DNA from: Rhodopila globiformis
Lineage (GTDB): Bacteria; Pseudomonadota; Alphaproteobacteria; Acetobacterales; Acetobacteraceae
Assembly (NCBI RefSeq): GCF_002937115.1
Contig: NZ_NHRY01000245.1
Coordinates: forward strand, 36,875 to 100,874
Direction of reading: 5' to 3'
DNA: 64,000 nt
In this document: piece after piece, positions 19,471 to 27,989 of the stretch
Numbering within the stretch: the stretch's first letter is position 1
Layout of the letters: each line of letters starts with the position of its first letter
Program-made: the position numbers and the translations under genes
The notes under the pieces: model-generated
What the model was told of the DNA's origin: nothing
Databases searched by the model: none
The model's input: the letters and a program-made list of their open reading frames with translations, nothing else

Positions 19471-21240
19471 TCAACGAGCGGGCTGGCTGCGCTGGTCCGC
19501 CTCGAACAGCGCGGTCAGTTCCTCCGTCGCCTGCTGCGTGCTCTGGATCAACTGCTGCTCGTCGCGGTAGATCGCCAGCGTTTCGCGCAGGTTGCGCTCG
19601 TCGTGGTCGCGGAACAGCGTCACCGACCGGACGGCTTCCTCCGGCGGAACGCCCAGCACTTCCAGCGCCTCCTCGGCCAGCTTCAGGCTGGAGTGGAAGG
19701 TCTCGCGCACCAGGCCATCGACCCCGCGGTCCATCAGCAGGTGGGCGTGCCGCCGGTTGCGGGCGCGGGCCAGGATCTTCAACTGGGGAAAAGCCCGCCG
19801 CGCCGTCTCCAGGATGCGCAGCGAATCCTCGGGATGGTCGAGCGCGATGATCAGCAGCCTGGCCTGCTCCGCGCCCGCCGCGCGCAGCAGCTCGGCCCGG
19901 GTGGGATCGCCGAAATAGACCTTGTTGCCGAAGCGGCGCACGACGTTGACCTGGCCGATGTTGCGCTCCAGCGCGGTGAAGCGGATGCCGTACATGCGCA
20001 GCACGCGGCCGATGACCTGGCCGAAGCGGCCGAAGCCGGCGATGATGACCGGCGCGTCGGCGGCCTCGATGGTGTCGAAATCCGGCATCGGCTCGGGCTG
20101 CAGGCGGGGGATCAGGAAGCGTTCCGACAGAGCGAACAGCACCGGCGTGGCCGCCATCGACACCGCCGCGACCAGCGTCGCCACGGCTGCGGTGGCGGGG
20201 GCCAGCGCGCCCGCGGCGACGGCGGCGCCGAACAGCACGAAGCTGAACTCGCTGGCCTGGTTCAGCGCCAGGCTGAAGCGCACCGCGTCGGTCAGGCCCT
20301 GGCGCGCCACCCTGGCCAGGAGGAAAGCTACCGCCACCTTCGCCAGCAGCAGCGCGGCGGTGGCGGCGGCGAGCAGGCCGGGATGCGCACGCGCCAGCCC
20401 CAGGTCCGCCGACATGCCGACGGAGATGAAGAAGAAGCCCAGCAGCAGTCCCTCGAACGGCGCGATGTCGGCCTGCAGCTCGTGGCGATACTCCGACTGC
20501 GACAGCAACACCCCCGCCATGAACGCGCCGAGCGACATCGACAGGCCGGCCAGATGCGCGATGTAGGCGGTGCCGGCGACGATCAGCAGCGAGACGGTGG
20601 TGAACAACTCCGGCGTGCGTGCGCCGCCGATGGCGCGGATCAGCGGCGGCACGGCGAAGCGCCCGCCCACCAGGATCACCGCGACCGCGGCGGCGGCGCT
20701 GGCGACGTCGTGCCAGGGCACGTGGTTGGGCAGGGATTTCTCCGCCAGCAGCGGCACCACGGCCACCAGCGGGATGAACGCCAGGTCCTGGAACAGCAGC
20801 ACCGCGAAGCCGTCGCGCCCGGCGGGGCTTTTCAGCAGGTCCGCTTCCGCGAGCATCGGCAGGACGATGGCGGTGGAGGACAGCGCCAGCCCGGCGCCCA
20901 GCACCGTCGCGCCGGCCCAGCCGATGCCGGCCTGGTGCGCCAGCGCCGCCAGCACGGCGGCGCTGACCACCACCTGGGCGGGGCCCAGCGCGAACACCGC
21001 CTGCCGCATCACCCACAGCCGCCGCGGCCGCAGCTCCAGGCCAATCAGGAACAGCAGCATCACTACGCCGAGCGAGGCGATGTCGGAAATCTCGCTGACA
21101 CCGGTCACCAGCCGCAGCCCCGACGGACCGATCAGCACACCGGCGAGCAGGTAGCCGAGCACGCTGCCAAGCCCCAACCGCCGCGTCAGCGGCACGGCGA
21201 TCGTGGCGGCCCCCAGCAGGGCGACGAGGGTCGGCAGCAT
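19471..21240 (-). CDS. Kef-type monovalent cation:proton antiporter with TrkA-N domain
   Basis: CPA2-family transporter of 589 aa. About 12-13 membrane helices fill residues 1-385 (LLFLIGLELRPRRLWVMRQ, GAGLALSSTAIVLPML, LLFQDLAFIPLVAVVPLL). From about 398 a cytosolic RCK/TrkA-N nucleotide-binding domain begins with VIIAGFGRFGQVIGRVL, and a helical tail ends the protein. This matches KefB/KefC, which export K+ during electrophile stress, but no KefF/KefG ancillary gene adjoins. The ATG shares one base with the stop of the upstream dehydrogenase gene, suggesting a two-gene operon. Confidence 0.92.
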   Translation of the reverse strand: MLPTLVALLGAATIAVPLTRRLGLGSVLGYLLAGVLIGPSGLRLVTGVSEISDIASLGVVMLLFLIGLELRPRRLWVMRQAVFALGPAQVVVSAAVLAALAHQAGIGWAGATVLGAGLALSSTAIVLPMLAEADLLKSPAGRDGFAVLLFQDLAFIPLVAVVPLLAEKSLPNHVPWHDVASAAAAVAVILVGGRFAVPPLIRAIGGARTPELFTTVSLLIVAGTAYIAHLAGLSMSLGAFMAGVLLSQSEYRHELQADIAPFEGLLLGFFFISVGMSADLGLARAHPGLLAAATAALLLAKVAVAFLLARVARQGLTDAVRFSLALNQASEFSFVLFGAAVAAGALAPATAAVATLVAAVSMAATPVLFALSERFLIPRLQPEPMPDFDTIEAADAPVIIAGFGRFGQVIGRVLRMYGIRFTALERNIGQVNVVRRFGNKVYFGDPTRAELLRAAGAEQARLLIIALDHPEDSLRILETARRAFPQLKILARARNRRHAHLLMDRGVDGLVRETFHSSLKLAEEALEVLGVPPEEAVRSVTLFRDHDERNLRETLAIYRDEQQLIQSTQQATEELTALFEADQRSQPAR

Positions 21241-22220
21241 CAGTAGCCACGCCCGGTGTCGAAGCGGTTGGGCAGTGGCCGGCCGTCCCGCCAGGCGCGG
21301 AGGTTGTCGAGGAAGATGTCCAGGCTGAGCGGGTTGTAGGTCGCCGGATCGTCTGCCGCGGTGTGCGGGCTGATGATCAGGTTCGGCGTGGACCACAGCC
21401 GGTGCCCGGGCGGGATCGGCTCCGGCGTGAAGACGTCCAGCACCGCGCCGGACAGGTGGCCGTCATCGAGCCGGTCGCACAGCGCGTCCTGGTCCAGCAG
21501 CGCGCCGCGGCCGATGTTGACCACGCCGGCGCCTTGCGGCAGCAGCCCCAGGCGCCGGCGGTCGACTAGGCCGCGCGTGGCGTCGGTCAGCGGGCAGGCG
21601 AGGACGAGGAAATCGGTTTCCGGCAGGACGGAGTCCAGGGCATCGGTGCCGATGACGCACGTGCAGTGCGGATGCGGCGCGGGATGGGCGCGCACGCCGG
21701 TGACGCGCAGGCCGAAGCGGGCGGCGTGCTCGGCCGTCGCGCCGCCGAGCGTGCCGAGGCCGACGATCGTCACGCGGCGGCCGCCGAGACCCGAACCCCA
21801 CAGCTTGCGCCAGGTGCCGGCACGCTGGTTGGTCACCATGGCGGGGACGCGGTTGGCCAGCATCAGGATGGACATGATGGCGAACTCGCCCGCCTTCACC
21901 GCGTGCGTGCCGCGGTTGTTCAGCAGCGCCACGCCGGGCGGCAGCCAGGTGAACGGCGCCAGGCCGTCGAGGCCGGCGTTGGTCAGGAAAATCAGCTTCA
22001 GGCGAGGCGCCGGACAGGGGAACAGCGCCTTGATCACGCTGACGTCGGTCACCAGCGCCTCGGCGTCCTGCATGGCCGCGGCGAAATCGGCGGGGGTGGT
22101 GCCGAGGCTGACGCTGTGTCCGAAGCCTATGTCCGGCGCCCGGGCCGCGGCTGCATCCCACATGGCCAGGGAAAAATCGAACAGCGGATCATTCTCAGGG
22201 TTCTGAATATGAATGCGCAT
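21240..22220 (-). CDS. D-2-hydroxyacid dehydrogenase
   Basis: NAD(P)-dependent D-isomer-specific 2-hydroxyacid dehydrogenase, 326 aa. The dinucleotide motif GLGTLG is at 154-159; the catalytic triad is Arg238 (NIGRGALLD), Glu267 (DVFTPEPIP) and His286 (ISPHTAA). It probably acts on glyoxylate, hydroxypyruvate or a related 2-oxo acid; the sequence does not decide. The ATG at 22220 follows a short non-coding stretch. The stop overlaps the antiporter start by one base. Confidence 0.9.
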   Translation of the reverse strand: MRIHIQNPENDPLFDFSLAMWDAAAARAPDIGFGHSVSLGTTPADFAAAMQDAEALVTDVSVIKALFPCPAPRLKLIFLTNAGLDGLAPFTWLPPGVALLNNRGTHAVKAGEFAIMSILMLANRVPAMVTNQRAGTWRKLWGSGLGGRRVTIVGLGTLGGATAEHAARFGLRVTGVRAHPAPHPHCTCVIGTDALDSVLPETDFLVLACPLTDATRGLVDRRRLGLLPQGAGVVNIGRGALLDQDALCDRLDDGHLSGAVLDVFTPEPIPPGHRLWSTPNLIISPHTAADDPATYNPLSLDIFLDNLRAWRDGRPLPNRFDTGRGY

Positions 22221-22577
22221 GGCGGGGAGCGTGCCATGCGGCGGGCGGATTGCACAGCGCCGATGGCCGTTGTTGTCGTGCCGGACTGGCGTTGCATAAC
22301 GGGAGGCCGGCTCGTCCGTGCCCCAGCCAGCAGATCTTCGATCCTGACCTCCAGTGCCTTGGCCATCGCAAACCACGGTCTGACTGAGACAAGCCGATCG
22401 CGTCTTCTTTCCGTCATGGCGCGGCTTGCCCGAGCGACCGCCACGGGCGACACACGCTGACAGTTGGCCCGGACAACAAGCCGGCAGTCTGGATACTCGA
22501 CGTAAGATGTCGAAACGATGAGTCGCCGCCGTTTCCGCCGGGTACTCGCTTGCATTTTTCCATCTGGGACACCATTC
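22221..22577. other. intergenic region with a possible XRE-regulator remnant
   Basis: No complete gene. On the minus strand around 22310-22440 the translation AMTERRRDRLVSVRPWFAMA followed by KALEVRIEDLLAG resembles the end of an XRE helix-turn-helix domain (compare 'IAKALGVSVEDLL'), but no intact start or N-terminal half is present. It may be a degraded regulator next to the toxin-antitoxin genes, or chance similarity. Confidence 0.3.
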
Positions 22578-22593
22578 TTGACCAGTTGGTCAA
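22578..22593. promoter_or_regulatory. candidate antitoxin autoregulation operator
   Basis: TTGACC-AGTT-GGTCAA is a perfect 6+6 inverted repeat with a 4-bp spacer. It lies immediately before the AAGGAG ribosome site and 11 bp before the proposed antitoxin start, a typical place for Xre antitoxin self-repression. Inference from position and symmetry only. Confidence 0.5.
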
Positions 22594-22604
22594 GGAGACC
22601 TCGG

Positions 22605-23261
22605 ATGCTCACTGATTACGATGCCAAGGCCGTCGCGGACGTGATGGGCATCGCCTTCCTGCGGAGTCCCGACGGTGAGTCTTCACTTGTGGCAACACCA
22701 GACAAGACGACGAACGCGGGCCTCGCGCTGCCCGGTGACCGTCTCGCTGGCGACTTTGTCATTCGCGTCGATGATGCCACCATACTCGTCGTCGAGGCGG
22801 GCACGCCGGACAGGCCCGCACGGCTCGGTCCGTCAAACAACCGCATCAGCCGCTGGCCCGGTCATGGAATGGACCCGGTGTCGTCGCCGTCTCCCCTCTT
22901 CATTGAGAAGGCGGTGGAAAAGGGCCTTCCCCGGCAAGCACTCCGGCACGTCGCGGAGTCGCTGGCCGGAGGCGACAAGGCCAAAATCTCTTCGCTGGAA
23001 TGGGGCGTCGTTCCGAAAACGACGCTTGAACGCCGCGAGAAGCAGCTTTCGCCGCAGGAGAGCGAGCGGACGGAGCGCGTCGCCCGGCTGTTCGTGCACG
23101 CCCGCCGCGCTCTCGGCAGCGAGGCGGAGGCGCGCGAGTTCATGACGACGCCGCATCCGCAACTCGAGGGCCGCAGTCCGCTTGATGCAGCCAGGACGGA
23201 TCTGGGCACCCGCCGGACCGAACAGATCCTCAACGCGCTCGAATACGGTCTTGCCCTCTGA
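22605..23261 (+). CDS. Xre/MbcA/ParS-type antitoxin with N-terminal extension
   Basis: DUF2384-class antitoxin paired with the RES toxin downstream. The C-terminal half is typical: LFIEKAVEKGLPRQALRHVA, SLEWGVVPKTTLERREKQLS, RVARLFVHARRALGSEAEA, and the toxin-binding end RTEQILNALEYGLAL. I start it at ATG 22605, with AAGGAG 7 nt upstream, giving 218 aa. That includes about 88 residues (TDYDAKAVADVMGIAFLRS, GDFVIRVDDATILVVEAG) not seen in the usual 130-150-aa proteins; their third-position GC is high, so they look coding. The alternative is ATG 22869, which has no clear ribosome site. A palindrome just upstream suggests self-repression. Confidence 0.82.
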   Translation: MLTDYDAKAVADVMGIAFLRSPDGESSLVATPDKTTNAGLALPGDRLAGDFVIRVDDATILVVEAGTPDRPARLGPSNNRISRWPGHGMDPVSSPSPLFIEKAVEKGLPRQALRHVAESLAGGDKAKISSLEWGVVPKTTLERREKQLSPQESERTERVARLFVHARRALGSEAEAREFMTTPHPQLEGRSPLDAARTDLGTRRTEQILNALEYGLAL

Positions 23262-23731
23262 CCACCACGCCTCTGCGCCTTTGGCGCATTGCCACCGGCG
23301 CCCATGCGATCTGGTCCGGCGAAGGCGCCCGGCTGTTTGGCCAGCGCTGGAATCCGCCGGGGTTGCCGGCCATCTACACGGGCACGAGCTTCGCGGTCTG
23401 TCTTGTCGAGGTCCTTGTCCATGCCAATCGCAGGACGCCTCCGAGCGCAGCCCGATACGTCGAAGCCGTTGTCCCCGACGATGTCTCCCGCGAGACATTC
23501 GCTCCCGGCCTTCACCCCGGGTGGGACGATCCACGCGACATCTCGATCGCCCGGGCTTTCGGCGAGGCCTGGATCCGGGAGCGCAGATCAGCCCTCCTGG
23601 TCGTCCCCTCCATTGTCACCGCCGGGCTTGACCTGAACGTTGTGGTGAACCCGGATCATCCCGACGCTGCCCCGATCGCCGCCGGACCTGAGACACCAGT
23701 CAGGCTCGACCCGCGGCTCTTCGGACGCTGA
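23258..23731 (+). CDS. RES-domain toxin, apparent CTG start
   Basis: RES toxins degrade NAD+ (MbcT, ParT and relatives). The 157-residue reading has the family features: LRLWRIA at the N-terminus, Arg30 in GQRWNPPG, Tyr40 in AIYTGTS, Glu51 in VEVLVHAN and Ser118 in LLVVPSIV. The conserved N-terminal part (from LTTTPLRLWRIATGAHAIW) is upstream of any ATG, GTG or TTG that would keep it; the first such codon, TTG 23363, would remove Arg30. The only fitting start is CTG at 23258, overlapping the antitoxin TGA as CTGA where an ATGA would be normal. Either CTG is used with translational coupling or the toxin has lost its start. Confidence 0.85.
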   Translation: MTTTPLRLWRIATGAHAIWSGEGARLFGQRWNPPGLPAIYTGTSFAVCLVEVLVHANRRTPPSAARYVEAVVPDDVSRETFAPGLHPGWDDPRDISIARAFGEAWIRERRSALLVVPSIVTAGLDLNVVVNPDHPDAAPIAAGPETPVRLDPRLFGR

Positions 23732-23816
23732 CCGGTTGCCCTTGCGATTGCTCGCCATCCCAACCATCGACCAAGGTTCCGGGTGAATTGCGATCACCGG
23801 ATATGGCTGCCCGGAC

Positions 23817-25247
23817 CTACACCCGGTTCCGCCCCACCAGCGCCCGCACCGCCGCCTCGATCGCACCCAGATCGTTCGGCAGCACACTGAACCGCTCCTC
23901 CCGCCCGAACAGATCCGCCATGCGCGGCGGCAGCGCCGGCCGGTGGCCGGTGGCGATCTCCATCGCGTCCGGGAACTTCGCCGGGTGCGCCGTCGCCATC
24001 GCCACCGTCGGCACCCCGCCGCCCGCCGGCAGCGCCCGCGCCGCGGCAATGCCGACCGCCGAGTGCGGATCGGCCAGATACCCACAGGCGGCATGCAGGC
24101 GGCGGATTTCCGCCTCGGTGCCCGGATCGTCCAGCCGGAACCCATGGAACAGCGTGCGGGCGTGATGCCAGACCGGGGCCGCCACCGTCATCCGACCGGT
24201 GCGGCGGAAATCCAGCATCGTCTGCCGGGTCAGGTCCGCGTCACGATCCAGCAGCTCGAACAGCAGCCGCTCGAAGTTCGAGCTGACCTGGATGTCCATG
24301 CTCGGCGACAGCGACGGCTCGACCGGCTGCATCGACATGTCGTTCGCCGCCAGGAACCGCGCCAGGATGTCGTTGCGGTTCGAGCCCACCACCAGCCGCG
24401 CCACCGGCAGGCCCATCCGCCGCGCCACCCAGGCCGCCAGCACATTGCCGAAATTGCCGGTCGGCACGCTGAACGCCACCTCCCGGTCCGGCGCGCCCAA
24501 CGCCAGCGCCGAGGCGACATAATACGGGATCTGCGCCGCGATCCGCGCCCAGTTGATTGAGTTCACCGCCGACAGCCGCACCTCATCCCGGAAGCCGGCA
24601 TCGGCGAATAGTGCCTTCACCAGGTCCTGGCAGTCGTCGAACGTGCCCTGCACCGCGATGTTGCCGACGTTCGGCGCCAGCACGGTGGTCATCTGCCGGC
24701 GCTGCACCTCGCTGGTGCGGCCGTGCGGATGCAGGATCATGATATCGACGCGGTCGCGCCCGGCACAGGCCTCGATCGCGGCGGACCCGGTGTCGCCCGA
24801 GGTGGCGCCGACGATGGTCACCCGCTTGTCGCGCTGCGCCAGCACGTGGTCGAACAGGCGCCCCAGCACCTGCATCGCCATGTCCTTGAACGCCAGCGTC
24901 GGCCCGTGGAACAGCTCCTGCGTGAACAGCCCGGTTTCCAGTTGCACCAGCGGCGCGACCGCTGGGTGGCCGAAGCCGGCATAGGCGTCGCGGCAGATAC
25001 CTTGCAGCACCTCGAACGGGATCGCGCCGCCGACGAACGGCTGCATGACCCGGGCGGCGACGTCGGCATATGGCAGGCCGCGCAGGGCGCGCCAGTCGGC
25101 GGGGCTGAAATGCGGCCAGGTTTCCGGCATGAACAAGCCGCCGTCCTCGGCCAGGCCAGCCAGCAGGACATCGGCGAAATCGCGCGCGGGCGCCTGCCCG
25201 CGGGTGGAGATGTCGGGCGAATGCCCGCGGGTGGAGATATAGCGCAT
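23817..25247 (-). CDS. thrC: threonine synthase
   Basis: PLP enzyme converting O-phosphohomoserine to threonine. The 476-aa product has the PLP lysine at 121 (LAFKDMAMQ), GATSGDTGSAAIEA, the SVPTGNFGN phosphate loop and the C-terminal family region. The N-terminus MRYISTRGHSPD repeats as ISTRGQAPARDF: residues 4-12 and 13-21 come from a 27-bp tandem duplication; normal homologues have a single ISTRGQAP. It is 18 bp downstream of the TrpD2-like gene and probably co-transcribed with it. Confidence 0.95.
   Translation of the reverse strand: MRYISTRGHSPDISTRGQAPARDFADVLLAGLAEDGGLFMPETWPHFSPADWRALRGLPYADVAARVMQPFVGGAIPFEVLQGICRDAYAGFGHPAVAPLVQLETGLFTQELFHGPTLAFKDMAMQVLGRLFDHVLAQRDKRVTIVGATSGDTGSAAIEACAGRDRVDIMILHPHGRTSEVQRRQMTTVLAPNVGNIAVQGTFDDCQDLVKALFADAGFRDEVRLSAVNSINWARIAAQIPYYVASALALGAPDREVAFSVPTGNFGNVLAAWVARRMGLPVARLVVGSNRNDILARFLAANDMSMQPVEPSLSPSMDIQVSSNFERLLFELLDRDADLTRQTMLDFRRTGRMTVAAPVWHHARTLFHGFRLDDPGTEAEIRRLHAACGYLADPHSAVGIAAARALPAGGGVPTVAMATAHPAKFPDAMEIATGHRPALPPRMADLFGREERFSVLPNDLGAIEAAVRALVGRNRV
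25195..25238. repeat. 27-bp tandem duplication inside thrC
   Basis: TGCCCGCGGGTGGAGAT occurs at 25195-25211 and again at 25222-25238, a 27-bp period. The duplication adds nine residues at the thrC N-terminus without changing the frame. Confidence 0.85.
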
Positions 25248-25265
25248 GGGCGGCCTTTTAGGCGC

Positions 25266-26261
25266 TCACAGCCGCTGCGACCAGATCGTTGCTGCCTGGT
25301 CCATCGCCTGGCTCGGATTTTCCGCCCGCCGCATCGCCAGCAGAGCCAGCGCGATGGTGGCGCGGATCGTCTGCACCGGCGTCTCCGGGGCGGCCTCGCC
25401 GCGCCAGACGGCGGAGACCAGGTCTGCCGTGTCGCCCGCCGGCGGATGCGGCCGCAGCCCCTCCACCGCAGGCAGCGCGATCTCGCCGCGGCCGGCGGCA
25501 TGGTCCCAGAGCGAGGCGGTGGCCGGCTTCAGCGGCACCCGTTCCGCCTCCCCGCCGCCACCCTTCAGCACCAGCAGGCGATGCCGCCCCGTGCGTTCCG
25601 CGACGCCGAGATGCACGTCGATGTACGGCGGGTGGAACACGCCATCGACGCCGAACGGCGCATCCGCCGGGTTGAGCAGTCTTGCGGCGGTGTTGACCGG
25701 GGAGCGCAGCCCGAACAGCCGGCGCATGTCCAGCAGCCGATCCATCGCCGGCGCCAGGACGTGCAGCGGCAGGTAGGCGAAGCGCCCGGGGCGCAGAGCG
25801 GCAGCGGCAGAAGCCTTGTCGCCGGCCGGTGCCAGGCCGAGCGCCGCCAGCCCCTCGGCCACGCTGATGCCGGCGGAGAAATCGTTCGACCCGTGCATCA
25901 GCACGCTGGTCCCCGACCGGGCCAGCGCCAGGGCCGCCAGCAGGAACCAGGGCGCGCCGCGCGTCCGCCCGGCGCCGTAGGACGGCCAGTCGAGGTCGAT
26001 CCCCAGGTCATCCAAGCCCCGCCCGCCCCCAAGTCCGGCTTCGTCGCGGGCCGCCTGGACCATGCCGGTAATCTCTTCCGCATCCTCGCCGCGGAAGCGC
26101 AGCAGCATCAGGAAGGCGCCGACCTGGTGCGGATCGGCCTCGCCGCGCAGCACCATGCCGAACGCCGTCCGCGCCTCCTCCCGCGTCAGGGCGCGCGAGC
26201 GGCCCGGGCCGCGGCCGAGGGTGGCGACATAGGTGGCGAAGGCGGCGTGGGTGTCTGTCAT
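25266..26261 (-). CDS. TrpD2/YbiB-like glycosyl transferase family protein
   Basis: Protein with the anthranilate phosphoribosyltransferase fold, 331 aa, of the TrpD2 (YbiB) branch, whose E. coli member binds nucleic acid rather than making tryptophan. Recognisable parts: LTREEARTAFGMVLRGEADP, QVGAFLMLLRFRGEDAEEI, SVLMHGSNDFSAGISVAEGL (instead of the TrpD KHGNR loop) and LRSPVNTAARLLNPADAP. The ATG at 26261 is chosen over one 17 codons upstream because it matches the family start MTDTHAAFATYV. It probably forms an operon with thrC. Confidence 0.82.
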   Translation of the reverse strand: MTDTHAAFATYVATLGRGPGRSRALTREEARTAFGMVLRGEADPHQVGAFLMLLRFRGEDAEEITGMVQAARDEAGLGGGRGLDDLGIDLDWPSYGAGRTRGAPWFLLAALALARSGTSVLMHGSNDFSAGISVAEGLAALGLAPAGDKASAAAALRPGRFAYLPLHVLAPAMDRLLDMRRLFGLRSPVNTAARLLNPADAPFGVDGVFHPPYIDVHLGVAERTGRHRLLVLKGGGGEAERVPLKPATASLWDHAAGRGEIALPAVEGLRPHPPAGDTADLVSAVWRGEAAPETPVQTIRATIALALLAMRRAENPSQAMDQAATIWSQRL

Positions 26262-26415
26262 GCTGGGAGCATAGTGCATGGGCGGCGGTCCGGTGACACG
26301 GAACGGCGCCACCCGGCCAAGTCAGCGATGACGGCCGGCCCATGCGCTATCGCCAAAGCCCGCTTGGTCGCTGACCGCGCCGGGACAGTCTCACAACCAA
26401 GTGGGCATCCGGCCT

Positions 26416-27429
26416 CTATCCGGAAATCCGCAGCAACTGCTTGCTTATGTTACGTCCTTCGAATAGCCGCCGCAGTGTCGCAGGCGCATTCTCCAGTCCG
26501 TGCTGGATGTCCACCTCATGTTTGATGCGGCCGTCGGACAGCCAGCCCGCCAGCGCCTCCAATGCCTCCTGCTGCCGATGAATGAAGCTGGGGGCCAGGA
26601 ATCCTTCCATGCGGGCTTCGCGTAGCAGCAGCATCAGATAGTTCCGAGGAGGCTGCATATGCTCCAGGTCGTTGTAGCCGGAAATTGCGCCACACAGCAC
26701 CACGCGGCCATGTCTGGCAAGCAAGGCCAGCGCCGCTTCGAGGATTTCACCACCGACATTGTCGAAATAGACGTTGATCCCGTTCGGGCACAAGGCGGCA
26801 AGCCGCTCCGCAACGTTTTCGCTCTTGTAGTCTATGGCGGCATCCAATCCGGCTACCTCGGTCAGCCAGCGGCATTTCTCACTGCCCCCGGCAATCCCGA
26901 TAACGCGGCACCCCTTTACCTTCGCGATCTGGCCGACAATCGAGCCCGTCGCACCGGCCGCACCGGAAACCACGACCGTCTCGCCCGCCTGTGGTCGGCC
27001 GATATCCAGCAGCCCGAAATAGGCCGTAAGGCCGTTGAGGCCGAGCACCCCAAGCGCGGTCTCAAGCTGCATGCCAGGCGACAGCTTGGCGAGGGGCCAC
27101 GTGCCGCCGGGATCGACGACAGCGAAATCCTGCCAGCCGAGCAGGCCCGCGACCATGTCACCCTCGGCAAAATCAGGATGACGGGAGGTCACGATGCGTC
27201 CGGCACCAACCGAGCGGACAACCTCACCGATGCCGACGGCCGGCATGTAGGTATCGGCAGCCAGCCATCCGCGCTGTGTCGGATCACAGGAAAGAACCTG
27301 GACCTGGACCAGCACCTGGCCGGATCCGAGGTCACCGACAGGCTCCTCAACCAGACGGAAATCCTCGTCACGGATCATGCCCTCGGGGCGGCGCGCGAGC
27401 AGCCAACGGCGGTTTGTTGCCGAAACCAT
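26416..27429 (-). CDS. NADP-dependent medium-chain oxidoreductase (CurA/leukotriene B4 dehydrogenase-like)
   Basis: Zinc-independent MDR family enzyme of 337 aa that reduces activated double bonds. It begins RRWLLARRPEGMIRDEDFRL and has the dinucleotide loop VVVSGAAGATGSIVGQIAK, then GGSEKCRWLTE, DAAIDYKSENV and VYFDNVGGEILEAALALLA, all typical of CurA/prostaglandin reductase proteins. GGGAGA precedes the ATG. It is a single gene; the region upstream holds an inverted stutter repeat. Substrate unknown. Confidence 0.9.
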   Translation of the reverse strand: MVSATNRRWLLARRPEGMIRDEDFRLVEEPVGDLGSGQVLVQVQVLSCDPTQRGWLAADTYMPAVGIGEVVRSVGAGRIVTSRHPDFAEGDMVAGLLGWQDFAVVDPGGTWPLAKLSPGMQLETALGVLGLNGLTAYFGLLDIGRPQAGETVVVSGAAGATGSIVGQIAKVKGCRVIGIAGGSEKCRWLTEVAGLDAAIDYKSENVAERLAALCPNGINVYFDNVGGEILEAALALLARHGRVVLCGAISGYNDLEHMQPPRNYLMLLLREARMEGFLAPSFIHRQQEALEALAGWLSDGRIKHEVDIQHGLENAPATLRRLFEGRNISKQLLRISG

Positions 27430-27650
27430 CGTTTTCTCCCTGCAATCTGGATTTTCTTCTTATGAAATCGCCCGTCAGCCTATGATCGCCCATGGCCGGA
27501 CCGCAATGCTTTTCATGACGATTGGCAATTCAGGCAATCATCTGGCGGTGAAGCGCTTCTTACAGACCCGGTCCTCATTGTCTTTGCCATGACAAGCAAG
27601 ACACGGTGATCAACAGACGGCCATCGCGCGGCCGCAGGCCGCCCGAATCC

Positions 27651-27822
27651 CTTCTCTGCGTGCTCTGCGCCCCGCTCTGCGATCTCTGCGTTTTAGAAAT
27701 GCGGTGCCGCAACAAAGACCGGCGTTGCCGGTGAGCCGCCTAACCTCCAACGACGGTGGCGCCCCGCCCACCGCGATTCAACGCAGAGCGCGCAGAGCGG
27801 GGCGCAGAGCACGCAGAGAAGA
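27651..27822. repeat. inverted 'CTCTGCG' stutter repeat in a 560-bp gap
   Basis: The gap 27430-27989 has no gene. The left arm (27651-27692) is built from TCTGCG words ending GATCTCTGCGTTTTAG; the right arm (27781-27822) is the complement, beginning ACGCAGAGCGCGCAGAGCGG and ending ACGCAGAGAAG. About 88 bp lie between. The design equals those at 17.9 and 58.7 kb but the word differs. A short direct repeat of TTCAAGACAATG words follows at 27896-27920. Confidence 0.8.
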
Positions 27823-27989
27823 ATTCATTGCGGCCTGCAACCGCGGTGGCTCGAACGCGGCCTGGCTGTTCCTGGCGCGACTCGCGGCCCGGCATTCAAG
27901 ACAATGCATTCAAGACAATGAGGGCCGGATCCATAATTTGTTGCACGGGAGGTCTCGGGTGTGACGATTGATAAAGAGCCGATCGAGCA

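Noticed and set aside
27896..27925. Direct repeat of CATTCAAGACAATG as a possible CRISPR or att site
   Set aside because: Only two adjacent units, no spacers, no cas or integrase gene.
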